NCBI GenBank assembly: GCA_023420085.1
Contig: JAEZWQ010000053.1
Location: forward strand, 1 to 43,608
DNA length: 43,608 nt
Direction of reading: 5' to 3'
Source: Bacillota bacterium
GTDB taxonomy: Bacteria; Bacillota; Clostridia; Lachnospirales; Lachnospiraceae
This document shows, piece after piece, positions 28,273 to 35,272 of this stretch (positions are counted from its first letter, which is position 1; the number at the start of each line of letters is the position of its first letter). Made by a program: the position numbers and the translations under genes. The notes beneath the pieces were generated by a model, which had not been told where the DNA came from, did no database searches, and worked only from the letters and a program-made list of their open reading frames with translations.

Positions 28273-29574
28273 CTATTCAAATCCATAACCTAATCTATCT
28301 ATAATTTCTTTTATATTATCAGGTTTATTATCACTTATTTCGACAATATTATCTATATTATCAATATTACTTATAGGTTTACTTGAGTATAGGCTAAATA
28401 TAATTTCTCCTTTCTTTATATATTCACCATACTGTTTATTTAATTTTATTCCTGCTGTCATATCAATTGAATCTTCTTTTTTCTCTCTTCCAGCACCTAA
28501 AATTACGCTTAACTTTCCAATTTCTAAAGCGTCTAGCTTAGATATATATCCATCTTTATCGGCAAAAATATCTAATTTATTTTTTGGTTTTTCAAAATCA
28601 ATATGAGCATCATCGGTTATCTTTCCACCTTGATTTCTTACTATTTCAACAAATTTTTTAAGTGCATTCCCTGAATTTAGCATATCAAGAGCTATCTTTC
28701 TACTATCTTCTACACTGATTTTTTTAGACATAGCAATCATTGCAGCAGCCAATTCGATACACACATTTGTAAGTTCTTTATTGCCATTCCCAGAAAGCAC
28801 TTCAATAGCCTCTTCAATTTCAATATTATTACCAATATTATATCCAAGAGGTACATCCATCTGAGTTATATAAGCACTTACCTTCTTATTAAATTTTTTA
28901 CCTATTTCTATCATTATTTGAGCTAGCTTTTTTGCCTCTTCAACATTTTTCATAAATGCACCGCTACCAACTGTAACCTCTAAAACAATTCCATCCGGAT
29001 TAGTTGCAAGCTTTTTGCTCATTATTGATGAAGCAATTAGAGGTATACTTTCAACAGTAGCTGTAGCATCTCTAAGTGCATATAATTTTTTATCTGCTGG
29101 TGCAAGATTACCTGTCTGTCCAACAATAACAGCACCAATCGAATTCACATTCTCTATTATACTCTCAATATCCAAACTTGTATTGTATCCTTCTATAGCT
29201 TCAAGTTTATCTATCGTACCACCTGTATGTCCTAATCCCCTCCCACTCATCTTTGCAACTTTTACTCCTGCTGCAGCAACAATAGGAACTACGACTAAAG
29301 TTGTTTTATCTCCTACCCCTCCTGTAGAATGTTTATCAACTAAAAATCCTGATACTTTATCAAAATTTAATACTTCACCTGAATTTAGCATTAATTCTGT
29401 TAAATTTGTTATCTCATCTATATCCATAGAATTAATACATATTGCCATTAATAATGCACTAGCCTGATAATCAGTTATACTTCCATCCAAATAGCCATTA
29501 ATAAAAAACTCTAATTCTTCTCTTGTAAGTTTATCCCCACATCTTTTCTTTGAAATAATATCATAAATTCGCAT
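28273..29574 (-). CDS. pdp: Pyrimidine-nucleoside phosphorylase
   Basis: A 433-residue thymidine/pyrimidine-nucleoside phosphorylase that cleaves uridine, thymidine and deoxyuridine with phosphate to free base and (deoxy)ribose-1-phosphate, for salvage. The family signature runs from SGRGLGHTGGTIDKLEAI (about 114); VDKHSTGGVGDKTTLVV (about 81) is the phosphate-binding loop. The domain order is an N-terminal alpha domain, a central glycosyltransferase-3 fold and a C-terminal PYNP domain; length is normal. It starts at ATG after GGAGGTAGGTT, 16 bases behind the phosphatase gene, so the two are probably one transcript. Confidence 0.95.
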   Translation of the reverse strand: MRIYDIISKKRCGDKLTREELEFFINGYLDGSITDYQASALLMAICINSMDIDEITNLTELMLNSGEVLNFDKVSGFLVDKHSTGGVGDKTTLVVVPIVAAAGVKVAKMSGRGLGHTGGTIDKLEAIEGYNTSLDIESIIENVNSIGAVIVGQTGNLAPADKKLYALRDATATVESIPLIASSIMSKKLATNPDGIVLEVTVGSGAFMKNVEEAKKLAQIMIEIGKKFNKKVSAYITQMDVPLGYNIGNNIEIEEAIEVLSGNGNKELTNVCIELAAAMIAMSKKISVEDSRKIALDMLNSGNALKKFVEIVRNQGGKITDDAHIDFEKPKNKLDIFADKDGYISKLDALEIGKLSVILGAGREKKEDSIDMTAGIKLNKQYGEYIKKGEIIFSLYSSKPISNIDNIDNIVEISDNKPDNIKEIIDRLGYGFE

Positions 29575-29590
29575 AACCTACCTCCAACTA

Positions 29591-30040
29591 TTATAATTCT
29601 AATTCGCTAACCAACCCATCTAAACCTAATTTTATATCATTATAGGTTTCATTAAAATCACCAGTATACCATGGATCTCTTACGTCTCTATTTATATTAG
29701 CATATTCAAGTATTCTTTTCACCTTATCATCTTTTCTACCTGTTATTTTTCTTATATTTCTTATATTTGCCTCATCCATACCAATAATATAATCATATTC
29801 TTTTCCCATTTCTTTTGTAAGTTTAGTAGAAGTAATACCTTCATATCCTATATTATATTTATCTAAAATTTCTCTCGTTCCTCTATGAGGTCTATTTCCT
29901 ATTTCCTCATTTGAGGTAGCTGCAGATGAACAATGTACAAAATCATTCCAGTTATTTACATTTATCATATGTCTAAAAATAGCCTCTGCCATTGGTGATC
30001 TACAAATATTTCCATGACATACGAAAAGTATTTTAATCAT
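29591..30040 (-). CDS. Low-molecular-weight protein tyrosine phosphatase
   Basis: A 149-residue cytoplasmic phosphatase. The P-loop CHGNICRS sits at residues 8-15, with nucleophile Cys8 and Arg14. The general acid Asp is in DPWYTGDF near residue 120. The middle holds SSAATSNEEIGNRPH and YDYIIGMDEANIRNI, both typical. Such enzymes dephosphorylate tyrosine (or arginine) on proteins in Firmicutes. It begins with ATG after AAGGAGAAATGCGAAT. The region upstream (30119-30184) is strikingly similar to the promoter/operator of the Fic gene at 36.2 kb. Confidence 0.95.
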   Translation of the reverse strand: MIKILFVCHGNICRSPMAEAIFRHMINVNNWNDFVHCSSAATSNEEIGNRPHRGTREILDKYNIGYEGITSTKLTKEMGKEYDYIIGMDEANIRNIRKITGRKDDKVKRILEYANINRDVRDPWYTGDFNETYNDIKLGLDGLVSELEL

Positions 30041-30118
30041 ATTCGCATTTCTCCTTACATTCTAGTCTCCCTTTTATTTGAAGAATCTTTATAACTTTTT
30101 TATGAACTCAGTATAATA

Positions 30119-30184
30119 GTCTTTCAATATAATAAAGATAACTCATTATCGGTATAATAGCAATGCTATAGTAATAATAATTTT
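30119..30184 (-). promoter_or_regulatory. Fic-operator-like promoter region upstream of the phosphatase gene
   Basis: Bases 30145-30183 align without gaps to 36197-36235 in about 33 of 39 positions, including ATTATCGG and GCTAT. A further 8-base match (GTCTTTCA at 30119-30126 and 36164-36171) follows if 7 bases are gapped. In this copy the -35/-10 positions read TTGCTA and TATCTT, spacing 17, pointing at the phosphatase gene. It is either a shared control region or the scar of a former Fic-like insertion. Confidence 0.5.
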
Positions 30185-30186
30185 TA

Positions 30187-30555
30187 GATAAGAGTAGGAC
30201 GAAGTATAATCTTGAATACTATATAAAAAAGGCTAAGGAAATAGAAAGAACGGGATGTCACATACTTGGTATAAAAGATATGTCTGGGCTTTTAAAACCT
30301 TATGCCACCTATGAACTTATTAAGGAATTAAAGAAAGAAATAAAAATTCCTATACATCTACATACACATGATACTACGGGAAATGGAGTTGCAACTTGCT
30401 TGATGGCAAGTGAAGCTGGTGTAGATATAATAGATACGGCTTTTAATGCAATGAGTGGATTAACTAGTCAACCTGCCATGAATTCTGTGATAGCAGCTCT
30501 TGAAGCTACTGAAAGATCTACAGTTATAATAGTTTATAGATTTATCTTAGGCTAG
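30187..30555 (+). pseudogene. Internal fragment of pyruvate carboxylase
   Basis: Translation from 30187 reads DKSRTKYNLEYYIKKAKEIE and continues through GIKDMSGLLKPYATYELIK and HLHTHDTTGNGVATCLMASE to NSVIAALEATERST near 30521. The rest of the frame, to the stop at 30553, is unrelated. This is the carboxyltransferase domain of pyruvate carboxylase (or the oxaloacetate decarboxylase alpha chain), including the metal-binding HxH in the segment HLHTHD. About 112 codons of a roughly 1140-residue protein remain, with a stop codon directly upstream (30178-30180). An ATG at 30280 exists, but a functional product is very unlikely. Confidence 0.85.
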
Positions 30556-30572
30556 ATTAGTTAGGAGAAATA

Positions 30573-31103
30573 ATGAGTTTATTAGAATTAATGAAAAAGA
30601 GAGCAAGTTATAGGGATGAATTTACTGATAGGGAAGTTACACTTGATGAAATGAATTACTTGCTTGAGGCAGGTTATACTGCACCTAGTGGTTGTAATCT
30701 TCAAACTCCTAGATTTATTGGAGTTCTTAACAGAGATAAGGTTAAAAAGATAGCTGAAATTTACGGACATGATTGGGCTAAGACTTCAACTGCATGTATA
30801 GTGATAGTTACTAAACCTTTAGCATTGAAAGGTAAGGGTCAAAGTAGATATTTAGAAGATTTTGGTGCAGCTGCACAGAATATACTATTGTCTGTTGTGG
30901 ATCTAGGATTTGCAACCACATGGATACAGGGACAGATAGAGGGTGAAAAAGCTTCTGCGATAGCAGAGGTGTTAAATGTCCCAGAAGATTATACCGTTAT
31001 TGGTTATTTTCCAATCGGAGAACCTAAAAACAGTCTAAACTATGTAAAAAAACAGGATTTTTCTGAAAGATGTTTTATAGACACATACGGAAGTAAAAAA
31101 TAA
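30573..31103 (+). CDS. Nitroreductase family protein
   Basis: A 176-residue FMN-dependent oxidoreductase-like protein. The N-terminal MKKRASYRDEFTDREV contains the R-x-S-x-R pattern that binds FMN phosphate. APSGCNLQTPRFIGVL and DFGAAAQNILLSVVDLGFATTWIQG are the conserved central motifs, and IGYFPIGEP lies near the end. The length is typical of short nitroreductases. Substrate cannot be told. ATG follows TTAGGAGAAATA. It is monocistronic, with a strong terminator 16 bases after the stop. Confidence 0.92.
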   Translation: MSLLELMKKRASYRDEFTDREVTLDEMNYLLEAGYTAPSGCNLQTPRFIGVLNRDKVKKIAEIYGHDWAKTSTACIVIVTKPLALKGKGQSRYLEDFGAAAQNILLSVVDLGFATTWIQGQIEGEKASAIAEVLNVPEDYTVIGYFPIGEPKNSLNYVKKQDFSERCFIDTYGSKK

Positions 31104-31118
31104 TAAAATGCACAAAAA

Positions 31119-31158
31119 ATACACCTTTGAGAATACAAAAAAATTCTCAAAGGTGTAT
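31119..31158 (+). terminator. Terminator after the nitroreductase gene
   Basis: ATACACCTTTGAGAAT (31119-31134) and its exact complement (31143-31158) form a 16-bp stem with an 8-base A-rich loop, followed by AATTATTTT. The next gene begins only 35 bases further, so it either has a promoter inside this short gap or depends on read-through. Confidence 0.88.
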
Positions 31159-31192
31159 AATTATTTTATAAGGTAAACTAATGGAGGCAATA

Positions 31193-31753
31193 ATGGATAG
31201 AAAAAAGCAATATTTAATATATTTTTTAATGTTTTTATCTCTTCTAGCCTTTAAATTTATGGCAGTTTCTCACACGATAGAGGATTTTGCTATAAAACTA
31301 CATTGTGAGATAATTGCTAATAGTAGTAATGTTGACTTCATAGTTATTATGTTTAATATAATTATCTGCATTTGTATTACTGTTAGATCTGCTGAAATAA
31401 TAGCATCAAGCAAGGAGAACATAATAGCAATATTGAAAAACTTTGTAGATAATTCATATCAGTTAGTTTTTATACAGATGAAGATGTGTTTATCTGTAAT
31501 GATTGAGGATTTTATTGCTTATCTAGTATGTTTGATACTGACCTCATATATATACGGAGATGCGATAACATTTTCTGGAATACTAATTGTTTTGGGTATA
31601 TTAATTGTATTTATGATTGTTTACATGTTAATTAATACTTTTATGATACTATTTATAAATGAAAGTCATAATATAGTATTTGTTTACTTTATGAGTTTGT
31701 TGACTGTAAATGTATTAATATCAATAATATGGAGAATTTATGCTAAGAATTGA
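31193..31753 (+). CDS. Small ABC-2-like membrane permease
   Basis: A 186-residue integral membrane protein with about five hydrophobic segments: QYLIYFLMFLSLLAF, VDFIVIMFNIIICICI, IAYLVCLILTSYIYG, ILIVLGILIVFMIVYMLI, and VFVYFMSLLTVNVLIS. ATG at 31193 has GGAGG at the right distance; an upstream in-frame ATG is less likely. The 3' end overlaps the ATPase gene by 14 bases, which places it firmly as the membrane partner of that ATPase. It is short for an ABC-2 permease, and no specific family is recognised. Confidence 0.75.
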   Translation: MDRKKQYLIYFLMFLSLLAFKFMAVSHTIEDFAIKLHCEIIANSSNVDFIVIMFNIIICICITVRSAEIIASSKENIIAILKNFVDNSYQLVFIQMKMCLSVMIEDFIAYLVCLILTSYIYGDAITFSGILIVLGILIVFMIVYMLINTFMILFINESHNIVFVYFMSLLTVNVLISIIWRIYAKN

Positions 31754-32384
31754 AAATGTAAGTAAGAAATATGGATCAAATGTTGTTTTAGACAATATTA
31801 ATTTAGAATTTAATAATGGTAAAATTTATGGGCTTATAGGAGCGAATGGATCTGGAAAGAGTATGATTTTGAAAGTCCTAGCTGGTTATGTAATACCAGA
31901 TACTGGAAAAGTCTATCAAGATGATGAATCCATTATAGGTTGTAAAAAATTTATAAAGAATGCGGGAATAATTATAAATAATCCAAAGTTCTTGGATGAT
32001 AAAACATTGATTGAAAATCTAAAGTTTATATTGGAATATTGCAAAAATAAGGACAGAATAAATCTTGAACGATGGATTGAATTTTATAAATTAGAGGAGT
32101 TCAAAAATAAGAAGTATAAAGAATTGTCTATGGGTACTAAGCAGAAAATGTTGCTTATTCAGGCATTTATGGATAAACCCGCTATATTGCTACTAGATGA
32201 GTGCACAAATGCCCTAGATAGAGAAAGTGTATCGAAGACGATTAAGTATATAAAGAAACAGAAAGAAAGGGGGAAATTAATAATCATGACTTCTCATATT
32301 GATGGGAAGTTAGCGGAAATTTGTGATGAAATAATTGAAATTTCTGAAGGTAGAATAGTTAATCAATTTGAATCTGAACTATAG
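31740..32384 (+). CDS. ABC transporter ATP-binding protein
   Basis: A 214-residue nucleotide-binding protein of the small drug/peptide export type. Walker A GANGSGKS (about 37-44), a degenerate signature ELSMGTKQKM (about 129-138), Walker B AILLLDECTNALD with Cys in place of the usual Pro, and the switch His in IIMTSHID are present. The S-M-G-T-K-Q-K form is common in ATPases paired with ABC-2 permeases for bacteriocin self-protection or peptide export. Its ATG lies inside the permease gene. The stop codon TAG lies within the left arm of a 15-bp inverted repeat. Confidence 0.92.
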   Translation: MLRIENVSKKYGSNVVLDNINLEFNNGKIYGLIGANGSGKSMILKVLAGYVIPDTGKVYQDDESIIGCKKFIKNAGIIINNPKFLDDKTLIENLKFILEYCKNKDRINLERWIEFYKLEEFKNKKYKELSMGTKQKMLLIQAFMDKPAILLLDECTNALDRESVSKTIKYIKKQKERGKLIIMTSHIDGKLAEICDEIIEISEGRIVNQFESEL

Positions 32385-32393
32385 TCAGCTCGG
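32379..32393 (+). repeat. Left arm of 15-bp inverted repeat
   Basis: CTATAGTCAGCTCGG is perfectly repeated in inverse orientation at 32821-32835. The arm covers the last codon and stop of the ATPase gene and ends directly before the GGAGG of the secreted-protein gene. Confidence 0.95.
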
Positions 32394-32405
32394 GGAGGTG
32401 GTATT

Positions 32406-32792
32406 ATGAACAGGCTAAGAAGACTATGTATCGCCTTAATTATTTGCGTATTTGTAATTGGCTTTGTAAATGCAAGGGATACAGAAAAGTTAAATGCTGT
32501 TAAGCTTGATACATATAGTGACACCTTTACAAGGTATTTAAATAAATATACTAATTCTGACTACAACATGAATCTTTCAGAAATGAAGGGGGATGAGATT
32601 GTTAAACACAGAATGGTAGATAATGCACATAATAATGTGAGTGATTGGAAGTGGACTCAGGCTGGGGAAAATGAAGCTTGTCCAACTACAAAAGCATATG
32701 AAGGAAATCAATATGCTTTAAGAATGAACAGATCAGCAGCCTTACCAGGATCAATGATTGTTTATGGAGTTTGGTCTCCAGACATGAACTAA
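32406..32792 (+). CDS. Small secreted protein of the ABC cassette
   Basis: A 128-residue protein with a clear signal peptide: MNRLRRLCIALIICVFVIGFVNA, cleaved near residue 23 (shown only as its ends: MNRLRR, VNA). The mature part of about 105 residues is polar, with a single Cys (about 92), a K-W/D-W pair in VSDWKWTQAGE and the ending YGVWSPDMN. I do not recognise a family; its end recalls small secreted proteins encoded with ABC transporters in Firmicutes. It is preceded by GGGGAGGTGGTATT. Between an ABC transporter and two membrane proteins it may be a peptide toxin precursor, signal or transporter accessory. No cleavage or double-Gly motif is seen. Confidence 0.7.
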   Translation: MNRLRRLCIALIICVFVIGFVNARDTEKLNAVKLDTYSDTFTRYLNKYTNSDYNMNLSEMKGDEIVKHRMVDNAHNNVSDWKWTQAGENEACPTTKAYEGNQYALRMNRSAALPGSMIVYGVWSPDMN

Positions 32793-32820
32793 ACATATAT
32801 ATAATAAGATAAGATAGAAG

Positions 32821-32835
32821 CCGAGCTGACTATAG
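32821..32835 (-). repeat. Right arm of 15-bp inverted repeat
   Basis: CCGAGCTGACTATAG is the exact inverse complement of 32379-32393. It ends just before the ATTAGGAG ribosome site of the first tandem membrane-protein gene, 28 bases after the secreted-protein stop. Confidence 0.95.
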
Positions 32836-32848
32836 ATTAGGAGAAAAA

Positions 32849-33601
32849 ATGCTAAAGAAAAAGTCTATAATATTATTTTTAGTAGTATCATTTATAACAT
32901 TTATGGTGCTGGATTTTGGAGAGTTATATCATTTTTTAACTCACGAAATTTATGCAAAAAGAAGTATGTTTATAACCTTAGAAATATACCTATCAAGATA
33001 TCAACCAATGATTATACTTAGGGATGTAATGGGACTATGGGGATTACTACTACCTTTTGTAATAATATATTTTGTTCCATATTACAAAAAGATAATAACA
33101 GAGAAGCATATATATAGCATAGGAAAAGATAATAGCATATATGAGCGTAATAGTGTATTAAAAAAGAAGATAGCATTAATAAATGTGTTAATATATGCTA
33201 TAAATGTAGGTATGTATACAATAGTGAGTATACTATACCCAATAATATTTAATCCAAAAGATATAAAACCACCTTTTCCAGTGTTTTACGCATTAGATAG
33301 GGTAAATTTTATAATATTATTCCCATGTGCAATGCTTGTAGTATATCTATACACATATTTTTTACTGACAGTAAGTGAAAATACGACATCAAATATAATG
33401 CTAATGATATTATTTGTGGTGATTTACTTTTTACTTGCCTATCTAACAGTTATATTATTTAAAGAGACTTATTCTACTGTATCATTTGCATCAGTATTAG
33501 GATTGAAAGTATCGTACTTATCTATATTGATGAGTTTTATCTATCCATTGATACTATACTTGATTGCCAAGTTTGAGAAAAAAGAGATAGTTTATAAGTA
33601 A
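32849..33601 (+). CDS. Membrane protein, first of tandem pair
   Basis: A 250-residue polytopic protein with about six membrane helices: IILFLVVSFITFMVLDF, LLLPFVIIYFVPYY, ALINVLIYAINVGMY, FIILFPCAMLVVYLYTYFLL, MILFVVIYFLLAYLTVILF and a C-terminal one. Between helices 2 and 3 lies a basic loop KKIITEKHIYSIGKD. The layout resembles ABC-2 type permease halves, but no motif fixes it. It is closely similar along its full length to the next gene. The start ATG follows GATTAGGAGAAAAA, a leader repeated before its paralog. It is probably part of the same cassette as the ATPase, which would give the ATPase several possible partners. Confidence 0.82.
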   Translation: MLKKKSIILFLVVSFITFMVLDFGELYHFLTHEIYAKRSMFITLEIYLSRYQPMIILRDVMGLWGLLLPFVIIYFVPYYKKIITEKHIYSIGKDNSIYERNSVLKKKIALINVLIYAINVGMYTIVSILYPIIFNPKDIKPPFPVFYALDRVNFIILFPCAMLVVYLYTYFLLTVSENTTSNIMLMILFVVIYFLLAYLTVILFKETYSTVSFASVLGLKVSYLSILMSFIYPLILYLIAKFEKKEIVYK

Positions 33602-33640
33602 GATGATGAAATCTATTGTCTAAATAGATTAGGAGAAAAA

Positions 33641-34393
33641 ATGTTAAAGAAAAAGTCTATAATATTATTTTTAGTAGTATCATTTATAACCTTTATGGTA
33701 TTAGATTTTGGAGAGTTATATCATTTTTTAACGCATGGTATGTATGCCAAAAGAAGTATGTATATAAATCTGGTGTTATATCTATCAAGATATAAACCTA
33801 TGATAATACTGAGAGATGCAATGGGGCTATGGGGGTTACTATTACCATTTGTAGTAATATATTTTGTTCCATATTATAAAAAGATGGTAACAGAAAAACA
33901 TATATATAGCATAGGAAAAGATAATAGCATATATGAGCGTAATAAAAGATTAAAAAAGAAGATAGCATTAATAAATGTGTTAATATATGCCATAAATGTG
34001 GGGATGTATGCTTTTGTTGGATTAACTGTTTCATTAATTTTTACATTTGCAGATAATAAACCGCAGTTACCAGTATTATATTCATTCGATAGGATAAATT
34101 TTATAATATTATTTCCATGTGTAATGCTTGTAGTGTATCTGTACACATATTTTCTACTAACGGTAAGTGAAAATACGACATCAAATATAATGCTAATGAT
34201 ATTGTTTGTGGTGATTTACTTTTTACTTGCCTATCTAACAGTTATATTATTTGAAGAAACTTATTCAACTGTATCATATGCTGTGGTATTAGGATTGAAT
34301 GTATCGTACTTATCTATATTGATGAGTTTTATCTATCCATTGATACTATACTTGATTGCCAAGTTTGAGAAAAAAGAGATAGTTTATAAGTAG
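33641..34393 (+). CDS. Membrane protein, second of tandem pair
   Basis: A 250-residue paralog of the preceding protein, same length and topology. The first 50 and last 75 residues are almost identical at the DNA level, while the stretch around residues 120-155 differs clearly (VGLTVSLIFTFADNKPQ against VSILYPIIFNPKDIKPP). This suggests recent duplication with divergence, or conversion at both ends. The start follows AATAGATTAGGAGAAAAA; a small hairpin (ATCTATT/AATAGAT, 33610-33628) precedes it. A strong terminator follows 12 bases after the stop, so this is the last gene of the cassette. Confidence 0.85.
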   Translation: MLKKKSIILFLVVSFITFMVLDFGELYHFLTHGMYAKRSMYINLVLYLSRYKPMIILRDAMGLWGLLLPFVVIYFVPYYKKMVTEKHIYSIGKDNSIYERNKRLKKKIALINVLIYAINVGMYAFVGLTVSLIFTFADNKPQLPVLYSFDRINFIILFPCVMLVVYLYTYFLLTVSENTTSNIMLMILFVVIYFLLAYLTVILFEETYSTVSYAVVLGLNVSYLSILMSFIYPLILYLIAKFEKKEIVYK

Positions 34394-34404
34394 ATAATTA
34401 AAAA

Positions 34405-34443
34405 CTCTGTAGAATAATGGATAAATGTCCATATTCTACAGAG
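34405..34443. terminator. Terminator of the ABC/secreted-protein cassette
   Basis: CTCTGTAGAATA-a-TGGA pairs with TCCA-TATTCTACAGAG (16 pairs, one bulge) around a 6-base loop. It is followed by AATTTATTTTTT on plus; an A-rich left flank makes it usable from the minus strand as well. Confidence 0.88.
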
Positions 34444-34446
34444 AAT

Positions 34447-34686
34447 TTATTTTTTAATTAAAGCATCTAGATGCTTATTTAATGATTCGATTAAGTTTGT
34501 ATAAATTTTTTCTCCCGTTAGATTATTATTTATACCTTGAAGTATTTCCGTTCCAAGCAAGTTTTCAAATAATATTGTATTAACTTTTACATTTCCTGCA
34601 TAATGAGTTCTTTTAGAATTGCTATGTAAAGAATTGGAGAATGCTAAGAATGGATATTTTTTGTAAACTTCTCTATTGTAATACAT
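34447..34686 (-). pseudogene. C-terminal fragment, possibly of a solute-binding protein
   Basis: A 79-codon open frame that looks like the end of a larger protein. VYKKYPFLAF is followed by a segment ending ILQGINNNLTGEKIYTNLIE and a helical KHLDALIKK tail. The pattern of a G-x-x-(S/T)-x-E-x helix near the end recalls family 1 extracellular solute-binding proteins, but this is weak. Its apparent start is fused to the IS21 fragment at 34687, with no ribosome binding site. I take it as a truncated remnant. Confidence 0.35.
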
Positions 34687-34786
34687 ATTGTTAGTGGAGT
34701 TATTTCATTAAATCCAACTTCATCAATGACTAGTAGTTTATACTTATAAAAGAGTCTTAGTTTCCTTCTTCCACAGCCTAATCACT
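34687..34786 (-). pseudogene. IS21 family istB fragment
   Basis: The minus strand reads GCGRRKLRLFYKYKLLVIDE and then VGFNEITPLT. This matches the Walker B region of IstB, the AAA+ helper ATPase of IS21-type elements (compare L-L-I-I-D-E-L-G-Y). Only about 30 codons remain, cut on both sides, with a stop upstream. Together with the repeats at 34808-34895 it marks the wreck of an IS21 element. Confidence 0.65.
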
Positions 34787-34807
34787 ATAAATCAATATAT
34801 AGTAATT

Positions 34808-34895
34808 ATCCAATTCAACCATTCTGTCCACTCAACATATTAAATATCCATCCTGTCTACTCAACATACCCAATATCTATTCCGTCAACTCAACT
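34808..34895. repeat. Three 29-bp imperfect direct repeats, IS21-type end
   Basis: On the minus strand three consecutive units begin (T)GTTGAGTNGACNG and are followed by AATGG/ATGGATA-like sequence, with a period of 29 bases. Multiple repeats near the ends are a known trait of IS21 elements, as transposase sites, and the istB fragment is next to them. From 34896 to 35070 I see nothing else. Confidence 0.6.
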
Positions 34896-35070
34896 CTTCG
34901 GATGGATATGTTCCCAAGCATTGATTTTACAAGGATTTCCGCCAACTTGAAACAGACAAAAATTACACCTCATTTTTGAAAATCCCTTGTTTTCAAACCT
35001 TTCCCTTACATCTACTTCCGTGACATCAATACTACGCACTCAACATGAATATTTTTTACGAACGGATCAT

Positions 35071-35262
35071 CTAATTCTCATCTCTATTCTTATCTTCTTT
35101 CCAACGCATCAATTCTTTCCTTGCTTCATCGGGACTTTGAACTATACATTGGAAAAAATTTTATATGGCTTGTTCAATTGTCAGATGATTCGTTTCCAAT
35201 ATTTGCTCTGCCTGACGTTTCACTTCTTTATCAATTTCTATCTTTATTGTTTCGTAAACCAT
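35071..35262 (-). pseudogene. RelB/DinJ-like antitoxin gene with internal stop
   Basis: ATG at 35262, after a strong GAGGAGAGGAT site, opens MVYETIKIEIDKEVKRQAEQ and ILETNHLTIEQAI, then TAA at 35161-35163. The same frame continues NFFQCIVQSPDEARKELMRW and ends at 35071. The N-terminus is a ribbon-helix-helix antitoxin of the RelB/DinJ kind. A single in-frame stop at codon 34 breaks it, so it is probably inactive, and no toxin gene of the RelE/YafQ type follows. It lies 10 bases after the fic stop in the same orientation and was presumably cotranscribed. Confidence 0.65.
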
Positions 35263-35272
35263 ATCCTCTCCT

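Noticed and set aside
31155..31160. TATAAT after the nitroreductase terminator as promoter of the ABC cassette
   Set aside because: It overlaps the terminator stem and no -35 is found at 16-18 bases; the true promoter is unresolved.
32406..32792. Lactococcin 972-type bacteriocin
   Set aside because: Secreted size and ABC neighbours fit loosely, but the family's conserved Gly/Trp/His pattern is not seen and the large DUF1430 immunity protein is missing.
34447..34686. Independent 79-residue gene
   Set aside because: The start lies at a junction with the istB fragment, lacks a ribosome site, and the sequence looks like the tail of a larger protein.
34808..34895. Short repeats as a possible CRISPR array
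   Set aside because: Units are contiguous 29-base imperfect repeats without unique spacers and lie next to an istB fragment, so an IS21 end is more likely.
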